64,000 bases of DNA from Chitinophaga eiseniae (GTDB lineage: Bacteria; Bacteroidota; Bacteroidia; Chitinophagales; Chitinophagaceae): assembly GCF_900167135.1 (NCBI RefSeq), contig NZ_FUWZ01000001.1:1162316-1226315 (forward strand), read 5' to 3'. Positions 44,268 through 53,700 of this stretch are shown here, one piece after another (position 1 is the stretch's first letter; the number at the start of each line of letters is the position of its first letter). Both the position numbers and the translations under genes were made by a program. The notes below the pieces were generated by a model that had not been told where the DNA came from, made no database searches, and saw only the letters and a list, made by a program, of their open reading frames with translations.

Positions 44268-44726
44268 TTAACAGGGTTTACGGACGCCTTTGAGATTGTC
44301 TATAAAGTAATTGCCTTTATTGAATTCGTCCACCAGTTGCTGGATGGATGTTTTCTCAAACATCTGTTTGAGCTGTTTTTTGATGTTTTTATATTGGGTG
44401 TGCATGGGGCAGGGCCTTGTTTCGGAGCATTCTTTCAGGCCCAGTACACATTTGGTGATCACGCTGGCTTCTTCTACTGCTTCGAGAATGGCTTTTACGG
44501 GCAGCTTCCGGGCGCGGTCGGTCAGATAAAACCCGCCATTAGGGCCACGCACGGAACTGATCACGCGGTTGTTTTGCGTGAGCAGCTGTAGTATCTTGGC
44601 CGTAAATGATTTGGGTGAATCAATGCCCAGGGCTATTTCCTCGATCCCCAGCTTGTTCTCTTCCGACCCCTTCAGCGCAATGTAAATCGTTGCTCTCAGG
44701 GCGTATTCAGCAGTTTTCGACAACAT
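44268..44726 (-). CDS. Rrf2-family transcriptional regulator (NsrR/IscR-like)
   Basis: 152 residues. The winged helix (about 1-75) starts MLSKTAEYALRATIYIAL and has the wing segment VRGPNGGFYL. Three Cys at 93, 100 and 106 (C-x6-C-x5-C) form the Fe-S ligand set typical of NsrR/RsrR/IscR-type sensors. It lies within a group of genes preceded by AAGGAY-N6-RTCCTT palindromes (nos operon, flavodoxin, queD/unknown gene), so it is the likely repressor, sensing NO or redox through the cluster. Not autoregulated by an obvious copy of the site. It may be read from the queD transcript: the gap to queD is 46 bp on the same strand. Confidence 0.9.
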   Translation of the reverse strand: MLSKTAEYALRATIYIALKGSEENKLGIEEIALGIDSPKSFTAKILQLLTQNNRVISSVRGPNGGFYLTDRARKLPVKAILEAVEEASVITKCVLGLKECSETRPCPMHTQYKNIKKQLKQMFEKTSIQQLVDEFNKGNYFIDNLKGVRKPC

Positions 44727-44772
44727 AATATCAATTCAGACGGTTGCAAGATAATAAGAAATGAGATACCGG

Positions 44773-45204
44773 TCAACCCGCCGGTACCCATTCTGCATAT
44801 GAGTCGCTGGTTTCATAGAGCCGCAAACCCGCCAGCGCCACTTCTTCCGGCAGCGCTGCCTGTAATACCCGCTCCATATACAACACCATGTTTTCCGCAG
44901 AAGGCTCCATGTCCCAGACCCACAGGTTTTCCTGAGTACTGCAACCGGGATGGGCCTGCATGTAAGCGGCCGAAAGGATCAGGCGATGGTCAAAATGTTG
45001 TACGATGGTTTCGTGCACCAACGATTTAATCACCTTAAAATCTACCAGTATCCCCGGCGCCGGCAGATAAGCCCCGCTATTGTTCCGGCCCTTTATCGTT
45101 ACATGTAATTTATAGGAATGCCCATGGACGTTTTTGCATTTTCCATCGTAGGTGTGTAAGGCATGCGCCGTTTCGAAGCTGAATATTTTCGTCAGTTGTA
45201 ACAT
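44773..45204 (-). CDS. queD: 6-carboxytetrahydropterin synthase-like protein (QueD/PTPS family)
   Basis: 143 residues from the ATG at 45204, which gives the family's usual start MLQLTKIFSFETAHAL; 14 extra upstream codons would cross the promoter. Zn ligands are the His in FETAHAL and the HGHSYKL pair, the catalytic Cys is in GKCKNVHGH, and FDHRLIL plus the late LRLYETSDSYAEW complete the fold. In the queuosine pathway QueD makes 6-carboxytetrahydropterin; a related pterin role is possible since queC and queE are not adjacent. Co-regulation with the nos region through the operator upstream is unexpected for queuosine synthesis. Confidence 0.88.
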   Translation of the reverse strand: MLQLTKIFSFETAHALHTYDGKCKNVHGHSYKLHVTIKGRNNSGAYLPAPGILVDFKVIKSLVHETIVQHFDHRLILSAAYMQAHPGCSTQENLWVWDMEPSAENMVLYMERVLQAALPEEVALAGLRLYETSDSYAEWVPAG

Positions 45205-45235
45205 ATTCCGCACTGTTGTTTTTTGAAGAATTATC

Positions 45236-45243
45236 CAAAGGTA
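45236..45243 (-). promoter_or_regulatory. Promoter -7 element of queD
   Basis: On the minus strand TACCTTTG matches TAnnTTTG exactly, 32 bp before the queD ATG. The Rrf2-type operator begins 9 bp upstream, covering the -33 region. Confidence 0.5.
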
Positions 45244-45252
45244 CATTTAAAA

Positions 45253-45270
45253 AAAGATATTTGTGTCCTT
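45253..45270. promoter_or_regulatory. Rrf2-type operator between queD and the divergent unknown gene
   Basis: AAAGATATTTGTGTCCTT: the reverse orientation of the nos-type site (AAGGATATTTTTGTCCTT) with two differences. Placed between two divergent start codons, it can control both genes. Confidence 0.55.
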
Positions 45271-45307
45271 TTTTGCTAATATTGCTGTCTGAAACAACTT
45301 CATCAAC

Positions 45308-47095
45308 ATGCACACATTCCATATACCTGTGATGGGACTGGCTTATACGATCGACAGTCCTGTTAAAGTGGCGCGGTTTGGTATTTCTTCTGTCATCTCC
45401 ATTATCGAAGACCGGCTCATAGAAATGATGCGGAGCCATTATTACCCGGCTGTGGGAGAGACCTATCGGCCTATTCCGGCAACGGCGCCAGATTACAGGG
45501 CCCGGCGCATTACGGACTACCTGAACCTGGTCAACCGGATCGTAAAGGAGCAGGTGGAACAGCTCCGTCACAAAGCTTTTGAAGCCGGGTCTGAAATTAC
45601 CCGTTACTTCGAAATGCTGCCGGAATACCATGTCCTCAAACAGATGTACCGGCAAATGACCAGCACGGCGGACAGCCGGGAGAAAGCCAGGCTGGCGTCC
45701 AGCCTGCGCAACGCTATCAAACCCGGGGGCATCGACGTCAACATCATGACCAAAACGGATAAAGACAACTACGATGGCAACGGACAACCCATCACGGACG
45801 GTTCTGATGCCGTAGCGGCCCTGAGAGGATATGTCAACAGCGACCTGACGGATTCCTCCATCGTTTTCTCCGCCGGTATGAACCCGCGTCTCTACAACTA
45901 CCTGGAGAAATGTCCGCAGTTCAATGCGGACGCTGCTGGCAACTTCAGTAAAAAAATTATCGTGAAGGTGAGCGATTTCCGCTCCGCCCTCATCCAGGGT
46001 AAGTACCTCGCTAAAAAAGGTATCTGGGTCAGCGAGTTCCGTATCGAGTCCGGGCTCAACTGTGGCGGCCACGCCTTCCCGTCAGACGGTATGCTGATGG
46101 GACCTATCCTGGAAGAATTCAAACTGCGCCGGCAGGAACTGATCGATGCCCTGTTTGCGTTGTACCAACCCGCGCTTCAAAACAAAGGTCTCCCTGCCTT
46201 TACCCATCCACCGGCATTGAAGATATCCGCACAGGGCGGCATCGGCACGGCGGCGGAAGATCAGTTGCTGCATACCTATTACGGGCTGGACAGCACCGGG
46301 TGGGGCACTCCTTTCCTGCTGGTGCCGGAAGCCACCACGGTAGACGCAGACACGCGGCAACGCCTGTGCAATGCTACCCCGGCGGACCTTACGCTCAGCT
46401 ACCATTCTCCGTTAGGCGCCCGCTTCCATTACCTGAAAGGCAGCACCGCCGAAAAAGAACGGCTGGCACGCATTCAGGCCGGAAAGCCCGGCAGCCCCTG
46501 CACGGAAAAACACCTGTCGTTTAATACCGAATTTACGGAGAAGCCCATCTGTACAGCCTCCCGCCAGTATCAACGCCTGAAGGTGGCGCAGCTGCAATCG
46601 CAGCAACTGCCGGAAGATGTGTACCTGGAACAGCTGGAATCGGTGCTGGACAAAGAGTGCCTGTGCGTTGGCCTTAGCAACGCGGCAGCTATAGAATACG
46701 AACAACCGTTTGTAAAAGGTCACCATACGGTCAACATATGCCCCGGGCCAGGTATCGCTTATTTTAACAGGGAGGTGTCGCTGCAAACCATGACGGACCA
46801 CATCTACGGCCGGCAGGATGTACTCGGAGCAACCGAACGGCCGCATATGTTCATCACGGAACTGAGATTATACCTCGATTACCTCACGGAGCAACTGGAA
46901 AAAGCCCGCCGGCAGGATACGCTCACACAGCAGCAGAAGTATTTCCGCACTTTCTCCGAACAACTCACCAAAGGCATCGGGTACTACTATCAATTAACAG
47001 TAAAAGGCTTGTTGCCACAGGACGCGCTGTTGCCGGAACTGGAGCAGGCCAACCGGCAACTGACCTATATCATTCAGGCGTATGCGTTAGGGTAA
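45308..47095 (+). CDS. Large conserved-looking protein of unknown function, possible flavin TIM barrel
   Basis: 595 residues, cytosolic, no signal peptide. The start (FHIPVMGLAYTIDSPVKVARFGISSVISIIEDRLIEMM) and the middle strand KKIIVKVSDFRSALIQGKYLAKKG followed by NCGGHAFPSDGMLMGPILEEF recall nitronate-monooxygenase-like TIM barrels with their GGH active-site segment. A Cys-rich C-terminal third (SPCTEKHLSF, KPICTASRQYQ, KECLCVGLSN, NICPGPG) could bind an Fe-S cluster or zinc. I do not recognise a named family. It is divergent from queD and shares an Rrf2-type operator with it, placing it in the N-oxide-linked group. A redox enzyme acting on nitrogen compounds is a hypothesis only. Confidence 0.7.
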   Translation: MHTFHIPVMGLAYTIDSPVKVARFGISSVISIIEDRLIEMMRSHYYPAVGETYRPIPATAPDYRARRITDYLNLVNRIVKEQVEQLRHKAFEAGSEITRYFEMLPEYHVLKQMYRQMTSTADSREKARLASSLRNAIKPGGIDVNIMTKTDKDNYDGNGQPITDGSDAVAALRGYVNSDLTDSSIVFSAGMNPRLYNYLEKCPQFNADAAGNFSKKIIVKVSDFRSALIQGKYLAKKGIWVSEFRIESGLNCGGHAFPSDGMLMGPILEEFKLRRQELIDALFALYQPALQNKGLPAFTHPPALKISAQGGIGTAAEDQLLHTYYGLDSTGWGTPFLLVPEATTVDADTRQRLCNATPADLTLSYHSPLGARFHYLKGSTAEKERLARIQAGKPGSPCTEKHLSFNTEFTEKPICTASRQYQRLKVAQLQSQQLPEDVYLEQLESVLDKECLCVGLSNAAAIEYEQPFVKGHHTVNICPGPGIAYFNREVSLQTMTDHIYGRQDVLGATERPHMFITELRLYLDYLTEQLEKARRQDTLTQQQKYFRTFSEQLTKGIGYYYQLTVKGLLPQDALLPELEQANRQLTYIIQAYALG

Positions 47096-47102
47096 TGAAC
47101 AC

Positions 47103-47220
47103 AAAAAGCGGCTGTCTCAATAGTAATTTTTCCCCGATTTTATCCGGGTACCTGATGGCGGGAATTTTAGTTTACGCAATTCTCAACGCCTTCAAATTAA
47201 TATTGAGACAGCCCCTTTTT
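47103..47220. repeat. 118-bp MITE-like element with 20-bp terminal inverted repeats
   Basis: AAAAAGCGGCTGTCTCAATA at the left end and TATTGAGACAGCCCCTTTTT at the right end are inverted repeats with one mismatch, enclosing 78 bp without an ORF. Ends of the GGCTGTCTCA type are common in bacterial insertion sequences. It fills the gap between two convergent genes and its A- and T-tracts might double as terminators. Confidence 0.55.
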
Positions 47221-47243
47221 GGCGTTGAATAGCTTACAGTACT

Positions 47244-48146
47244 TCAGCTTTGAGATAGCTGTGAAAGCCGGGAAGATGTACGTTTCTGTCGCATGGAAAT
47301 CACCGTCTGTAAAATCACAGAGATGCCCACCAGCGCCAATCCCACGTAAAACGCACCGTTCACCTGTTTCCCTTCTCCAAAAAACAAAAAGGCGATGGTA
47401 ATGGCATAAATGGGTTCCAGGTTAAAACTCAGGTTGACCGTAAAAGCAGGGACTTTCTTCAACGTCTCTGCAAACATGATGTATAACCCCACGGTACAGA
47501 TCAGGGATAACAGCAACAGGTATACGATATCATCCCCGACCGGGATAATATTTTTCACCGGGAAGAAATAAAGATACACCGGCAATAAAATGCCCCAGCC
47601 CACAGTACCGCCCATCATCTGGTAGTAGTTGATCAGCTTACTGTCGTACCGTTTCACCAGCCGTTCGTTATAGATGGTGTACAGTGCCGCGAAAGCGGAT
47701 GATACGGTACCCAGCGCGATGCCCAGCTGATAAGACACATCGAAGTGAAAGATGAGGCTGATGCCCAGCAGGGTAAACAGGCTTAACACCAGCTCTGTGA
47801 CGGCGAACTTCTTTTTGTTGATGAGCGGTGCAAAAATCGCGGTAAAAAAGCTGGTCAGGCAATAGCAAACAGCGCCGATGGAAATGTTTCCGTATTTAAT
47901 GCTGCCGTAAAAGAAAATCCAGTGAATGGTGATCAGCAGCCCGATCTTTGCGATGTCAAACTTCTCCTGCCGGGGAATGGCGGTATTGACTTTGAATATT
48001 TTCACGATAAAAGACAGCCAGACAAAAGAGAAAAAGATCCTGTACCAGACCAGCAGTCCTTCGTTGAGAGAGATCAGTTTGCCGAATATGCCGGTGAAAG
48101 CAGCGATGATCACCGACAGGTGTAAGATGAGATATGTTTTTTTCAT
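47244..48146 (-). CDS. EamA/DMT-superfamily permease
   Basis: 300 residues, ten predicted membrane helices in two five-helix EamA repeats (first IAAFTGIFGKLISL, second SSAFAALYTIYNERLVKRY). The late LEPIYAITIAFLFFGEGKQVNGAFYVGLALVGISVI block is characteristic of the drug/metabolite transporter family. Transports an unknown small metabolite across the inner membrane. Stands alone, 97 bp past the MITE-like element; its short downstream gap has no obvious separate terminator. Confidence 0.9.
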   Translation of the reverse strand: MKKTYLILHLSVIIAAFTGIFGKLISLNEGLLVWYRIFFSFVWLSFIVKIFKVNTAIPRQEKFDIAKIGLLITIHWIFFYGSIKYGNISIGAVCYCLTSFFTAIFAPLINKKKFAVTELVLSLFTLLGISLIFHFDVSYQLGIALGTVSSAFAALYTIYNERLVKRYDSKLINYYQMMGGTVGWGILLPVYLYFFPVKNIIPVGDDIVYLLLLSLICTVGLYIMFAETLKKVPAFTVNLSFNLEPIYAITIAFLFFGEGKQVNGAFYVGLALVGISVILQTVISMRQKRTSSRLSQLSQS

Positions 48147-48278
48147 AAAGGACGATCCGCCTGCAAATAGGGAGCAGTTAGCCGGATAGGACTATCAATA
48201 TAGAAAAACAAAATTGTTTTCCGGGTCATTATTTCGTCAGCTGTGGATATACCGGGCTTTGCTGTTGCGACATAAATA

Positions 48279-48302
48279 GCCCCGGGCTTAATGGCCCGGG
48301 GC
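48279..48302 (-). terminator. Probable terminator of SusCD locus 3
   Basis: A perfect 9-bp GC stem (GCCCCGGGC / GCCCGGGGC) with a 6-nt loop, about 60 bp past the stop of the basic secretory protein gene on the minus strand, followed by TATTTAT. The rest of the 214-bp gap 48147-48360 shows no ORF. Confidence 0.6.
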
Positions 48303-48360
48303 GTTCGTAAAACGTGCATCATTACATGCCGAAGAATCGGGATGACATTTTTCCAGGTAT

Positions 48361-49068
48361 TTATAAAGCTGGCCGGCTGGCGTAGTCGTGCCACAGGGCG
48401 TCCAGGGATTTACCTGTCTGGCTTTGCCAGATGCCGGGTGAATAGGTTTTGCGGCGCATATGATCGTCGAGTATTTTGACGAGCTTATCGCTGAAGTTTT
48501 TTTCGAGCCATACCAGGAAGCGGGCGGTGATACGATAGCTGTTATCGTATCGCTGTGACGGGTTAAATTCCGTCAGCGACCAGCCGGCACCGGCGTTATC
48601 TACGCCGTAGCGGTAGCGTACATAGTCTGCGATGCCTTCAGTAAGCCAGCCGGGGCCGGCGCCTCCCGGGTACGACTGTACGACGTGCATCACTTCATGC
48701 GTTACTACGTCGATATCGCCGGGATGCTGCCGGAACCATTCAGGACTGTACACCACCCGTCCGCCAGAGGTGGCGGCCACGCCGGTGTAGGAAGGGTCGA
48801 TCACAAAAGTGACCTTCTTCCGTGCGTCGGGATTGTAGGCATTGACCAGCACCGGGTAGATAGTAAAGAAGGTATTGATCATTCTTTCTTTTAGCTGCAG
48901 GTCGAAAGTGGGCGATTGGTTGATGAACACCAGCGTATAATCTCCGCGGGTAATAGAGTCGGTGGTGACGGCGGAAGCAACGGCTATCGGTGCCGCAGTG
49001 CTGCTGTCATGGGCACAAGCATGGAAGAACAGGCCGGTGCAGAGTATGAGTAATCGGATCGCTTTCAT
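48361..49068 (-). CDS. Basic secretory protein family metallopeptidase-like lipoprotein
   Basis: 235 residues with a lipoprotein signal (LCTGLFFHACAHDS, Cys about 18). The domain (about 40-235) matches the basic secretory protein family: VTHEVMHVVQSYPGGAGPGWLTEGIADYVRYRYG contains an HExxH zinc-binding motif with the downstream Glu, then NSYRITARFLVWLEKNF and LWHDYASRPAL. Probably a surface or periplasmic Zn peptidase. Encoded 1 bp after the SusD gene of locus 3, which suggests that the SusCD pair imports peptides released by this enzyme. Confidence 0.88.
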   Translation of the reverse strand: MKAIRLLILCTGLFFHACAHDSSTAAPIAVASAVTTDSITRGDYTLVFINQSPTFDLQLKERMINTFFTIYPVLVNAYNPDARKKVTFVIDPSYTGVAATSGGRVVYSPEWFRQHPGDIDVVTHEVMHVVQSYPGGAGPGWLTEGIADYVRYRYGVDNAGAGWSLTEFNPSQRYDNSYRITARFLVWLEKNFSDKLVKILDDHMRRKTYSPGIWQSQTGKSLDALWHDYASRPAL

Positions 49069-49069
49069 A

Positions 49070-50779
49070 TTACCAGCCCTCGTTTTGTTTTAACTGTGTA
49101 TTCCGTAAGGTCTCGTCGGTCGTGATAGGGATCACGTACATAGCGCTGCGCCACAGGCGGTCTTCCACTTTGAACTTCTCATAGCGGTAGCCGTCCGGTG
49201 CGGCGGCATCGGCGATGGGCCGCATGCCCCAGATGGTTTTTTCGGTGTTCTCTGCGATCTTCCAGCGCCGCACGTCCCAGAAGCGGTGGTTCTCGAAGCT
49301 TAACTCAATTCTTCTTTCGTTGCGGATGCGTTTGCGCATCTCGGCCTGACTCAGCCCGGCAGGCAGCGATGGCTGACCGGCGCGGGTACGTATCAGGTTG
49401 ATGTATCTGGCGATATCGGCGTTTCCCGGGTCATATTCATTGAGCGCTTCTGCGTAGCTGAGGTAGAACTCTGCCAGCCGGAAGAGGATACCATGTACAT
49501 CGCGGCCGGGACCCTGGTTGACGGTGATGCTTTCATTGGCCAGTTTGCGGCAGCTGTAACCGGTGCGGGTATGGTCTGTCTGGGTGCTTTGCTCGTCTTT
49601 TCCTCTTTCAAACGTCTCTATTTTCCGTCCTTTCCAGGGGGCGCCGTTGTAGCTGATATCGGTATAAAAGCGCGGATCGCGGCCGGTATATGGTTTGGCG
49701 GGGTCATAACCGGAGGCGGGATCGGTAATGGGCAGGCCATTGGCCATTTCATAATCGTCCACCAGGTTTTGGGTGGGGGAGCATCCGGACCAGCCGTTAC
49801 TTCCATAAGGGAAGAGGTAGCGGTCATAATCCTGGTTGGCTTCTTTCATCCTTACCCAGATTACTTCAGGACTCAGCAGGGTGTTGCTGGTGAACATGGT
49901 CAGCCTGTCTGCCAGCGTGTTTTCCAGTCTGTAGGTAGTGCCTCCCTGTGCTGCGGGCAGGTCTATCACCGCTTTGGCGGCGGCGGCGGCCTTGCGCCAT
50001 TTCTCCGGGTCGGAAGCGGTGTTGTTGGAGCTGATATCAGCGAGGAAACCGTTCTTGCCGGCGATGGCCCAGAGCGGGCTGGCGCTGTAGAGCAGCATAC
50101 GTGCCTTGAGGGCGAGGCAGGCGCCTTTGGTGACACGGCCCAGCTGCGTGGAGGGATAGGTCAGCGGCAGCCGTTTGATCGCTTCATCGCAGTCGGCCAG
50201 TATCTGGTTGATGCAGGCGTCATAGGAGCTACGCGGCTGATTGAGCGCAACATTATCGTTCTGGTCAATGGTTTTGGTAACGATGATCACGCCGCCGAAC
50301 TGGCGCACCAGTTCTGCGAGATAATAGGCCCGCAGGAAATATACTTCCCCGATACGGTTGTTCAGTGCGCCGGGATTGTTGGCGTCATCCGGGGTGTTGT
50401 ATTTGGCTACGCCTTCCAGGATGGCGTTGGCCTGCCGGATAGCGACGTAGTTATCACGCCAGGTATTGCCGATAGGATTGTTATTGCCGGACCAGGAGCC
50501 GTTGTTAAAGCTCATGGAGGCCATCCAGTTGGACGCATCTTTGGCTTCGTCGGTGCCGGACGACATGGAGTAGCCGCCGAGATAGGTATAGGCGCCGCGC
50601 AACCGGGAATAGAGGTTGTTGACCACCTGGTCCGTCATTGCGAAATTGGTGAAGATGTCCTGGTCTTGTTGCTGAGTGGTGGCGGCCCTGTCGAGATAGC
50701 CTTTTTTACAGGCGCTGAAGGTGAGGGTTGCCAGTACACAGAAGAGGATGAGTTTTTTATAGAGCGGTGAATATTGCAT
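49070..50779 (-). CDS. SusD/RagB-family surface lipoprotein (locus 3)
   Basis: 569 residues from the ATG at 50779; signal ends TFSACKKGYLDR (Cys about 22). Contains the usual RagB opening, a helical core (NNRIGEVYFLRAYYLAELVRQFGGVIIVT) and the C-terminal signature LSQAEMRKRIRNERRIELSFENHRFWDVRRWKIAE. Longer than the SusD proteins of loci 1 and 2 and closer to the classical family length. Starts 11 bp after the SusC stop. Confidence 0.95.
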   Translation of the reverse strand: MQYSPLYKKLILFCVLATLTFSACKKGYLDRAATTQQQDQDIFTNFAMTDQVVNNLYSRLRGAYTYLGGYSMSSGTDEAKDASNWMASMSFNNGSWSGNNNPIGNTWRDNYVAIRQANAILEGVAKYNTPDDANNPGALNNRIGEVYFLRAYYLAELVRQFGGVIIVTKTIDQNDNVALNQPRSSYDACINQILADCDEAIKRLPLTYPSTQLGRVTKGACLALKARMLLYSASPLWAIAGKNGFLADISSNNTASDPEKWRKAAAAAKAVIDLPAAQGGTTYRLENTLADRLTMFTSNTLLSPEVIWVRMKEANQDYDRYLFPYGSNGWSGCSPTQNLVDDYEMANGLPITDPASGYDPAKPYTGRDPRFYTDISYNGAPWKGRKIETFERGKDEQSTQTDHTRTGYSCRKLANESITVNQGPGRDVHGILFRLAEFYLSYAEALNEYDPGNADIARYINLIRTRAGQPSLPAGLSQAEMRKRIRNERRIELSFENHRFWDVRRWKIAENTEKTIWGMRPIADAAAPDGYRYEKFKVEDRLWRSAMYVIPITTDETLRNTQLKQNEGW

Positions 50780-50790
50780 AACGATCATTT

Positions 50791-53700
50791 TTAAAATCTA
50801 ACATCAATACCGAAATTCCAGATGCGCTGAATGGGATACATGGCGCCGTTGCCATCACCGATTTCAGGGTCTACCTGGTAGTCTTTCAGTTTATCCCAGG
50901 TGAAGAGGTTCATACCGTTGGCGTATAAACGAACGTAGGAGAGGCCTACCGGCTTCACCCAGTTTTTGGGGAGCTGGTAACCTATTTCCGCGTTTTTGAG
51001 GCGTATGTAACTGGCGTCCTTTATCCAGAAGGAGGAGCCGCGGTGGTTGTTACCGTTGGTATTGCTGTGCAGGCGCGGATAGGTAGCGGTGGCAGCGGTT
51101 TCCGGCGTCCAGCGGCCAAGGTGGAACGGTTTTACCTTGCCACCCTGGAAGAACTCATACACAGCCTCGTTGTTGAGCATCACATCGGTATGGGCGGCGC
51201 CCTGGAAAAGCAGGGACACATCAAAGCCTTTGTAGGCGGCTCCCAGTGTGGCGCCGAACATCAGTTCGGGTGTACGGGCATAACCGATAGCGGTTTCATC
51301 AAAATTGGACTGGATGAAATCATATTCCTTGCCGGTGAGTTTTTTGTATTTCATATCACCGGGACCGTAGGCGGAGAAGTTCTGGAAAGGGCTGTTGTCC
51401 ACATCGGCCTGATCTTTAAAGAACCCTTCGGAGATAAGGCCGAATTTGGTGCCGATAGGGTGACCGGTGCGTTTCATCCAGGGATAGGCCTGCGCTACTT
51501 CATCCTGGTACACGATGTTGTTGCGGGCGAAAGTGACATTGGGTTTGATGAAATAGTGCACTTTGCCGATGGTGTTTTCATGGCTTAGTTCCAGCTCCAG
51601 TCCTTTGTTGTCCACAATACCGATGTTCTGTGCCTTGATATCCTGGCCAAATACATCGGAGAGGGTGTTGCGGCGGATGAGGATCTTGCTTCTGCGCTGG
51701 GTGAAGAGGTCCAGGGAGATGCCGAGCAGGTTTTTCCAGAAGCGTGCTTCGATGGCTACGTTGGCCTGACGGCCTCTTTCCCAGGTCACGCCGGGGTTGC
51801 CGATGGCGCCTTGTTTCCAGCCGTTGGCCTGACTGGCATTGGTGCCAAAGTAATAGGGATCGCCACCGCCCCAGGAGGTGAACCAGAGGAACCGGTCGCT
51901 GCCAGCCTGGTCGTTGCCCACTTCACCATAGGAGCCGCGTATTTTCAGGAAGCTGATGGCGGCGATGTTGTCTTTAATGAAACTTTCTTCAGACAGCACC
52001 CACCCTGCGGAGATGGAGGGGAAGAAACCATAGCGGCTTTCTTTCGGGAAGTTTTCGGAGCCCTGGTAGGAGGCGCTGAACTCCAGCAGGTATTTCTGCA
52101 GGTAGTTGTAGGTGCCGCGGAAGAGCAGTGATTGGTAGGCTTTGGGAATGGTGGACCCGCTTTCGTTGAGGCGGCGGTTCCAGAGCACCATGGCGGTGGC
52201 TTCATGCCGGCCGAACTGTCGGTTCCAGTTGGCGGTGGCCTCCAGGTAGGTGCTGCGGTTGGCGCCGCCGCCGCTGAAAGACCCGTTGGGGTCTATTTTG
52301 GTGTCCTGGCCGGACTGTTTGTAGCTGGTGATGTTGCCCTGTCCATCGTACAATGGCTCAAATACCGCGTAGTTGCGGGTATAGGAGGCATTGGGGGAGT
52401 TGGTGTTATCGTAGGAGAAAGACACTTTGGCGGTCAGGTTTTTGGTGATGACATCCAGTTTGCGGGTGAGGGCAAAGGTGCCCTGCACGGTGTTGTTGTA
52501 CCAGCGGCGGTATCCTTTTTGTGAGAGTTCCCCGAGGATGTTGGACTGAAAGGTACCGTTGCCCCAGAGGGAACCGTCGGGGTTCACGATAGGGTAGATG
52601 GGCGCCATCCGGTTGGCCAGGTTCATAATGGTGCTGGCGGAGTTGTTGCCGTCGCGGCGGTCGGTCATGATACCGGCGATGTCTACGCGGGCGGTAAGAT
52701 TGGGAGTGATGTCCACGTCTACGTTGGCGCGCAGGTTATACCGTTTCATGTTATTGTTGCCGGTATAGCCGTCTTTATTTTCGGTGGTATGGGCGTAGAG
52801 TCCGTCCTGTACGTTGTAGCCGGCGGAGATGAAGTAACGGGCGATGTTGTTGCCGCCGCTCACGTTGAGGTTGCCCTGCGCCACGGTGGACGGTTTCATG
52901 ATGAACTTATAGTAGTCGGTGTTGGGCAGTTTCCCGCTTTTATACCCTTCCAGTTGTGCTGGTGTGAAGGCGGGCTGGGCGCCGTCGTTTTTCAGGGCTT
53001 CGTTGAGCAGGGAGGCGTAGTCGTAGGAGCCGAGGTATTCCGGCAGGCGGGTGGCTTCCGTAACGCCGGCAGAGGCGCGGAAGCTGACGGAAGGGGGACC
53101 TGCTTTCCCTCTTTTGGTGGTGATGAGGATAGCTCCGTTGGCGCCGCGCATACCCAGTACGGCGGTGGCGGCGGCATCTTTCAGGATGGTGAGTGTTTCG
53201 ATATCGTTGGGGTCCACATAGTCCATGGGCCTTTCGATACCGTCTACCATGATGATGGGGGAGGCGCCGTTGAGCGTACCTACGCCACGGATGTACAGGT
53301 TGCTGGCATCTACGCCGGGCTCGCCGCTGCGCTGGGTGGTGATCAGGCCGGGAAGGCGGCCTGCCAGTGCGTTGGTGAGGTTGGACACCGGGCTTTGCAC
53401 CAGTTCTTTGGTGCTGATGGAGGCGATGGCGCCGGTCACCGTCGCTTTTTTCTGTTGACCGTAAGCTACTACCACCACATCTTTCAGGCCGAGGCTGGAG
53501 GGTATCATGGTCACGTCGGTCTGATTGGAGGCGGATACTTCCACTTCCCTGGTTTCATAACCGATGAAGGAGAATACCAGTGTTTTCATGCTGGCGGGCA
53601 CCTGTATGCTGTAGGTGCCGTCGCTTTGTGTCTGGGTGCCTCTGCTGGTACCTTTTACCTGTACAGATACGCCGGGGAGGACCACGTTGGTTTTGTTTTC

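Noticed and set aside
49493..50770. 425-codon open frame on the plus strand
   Set aside because: Mirror of the SusD gene of locus 3; repetitive Gly/Val-rich translation without domain.
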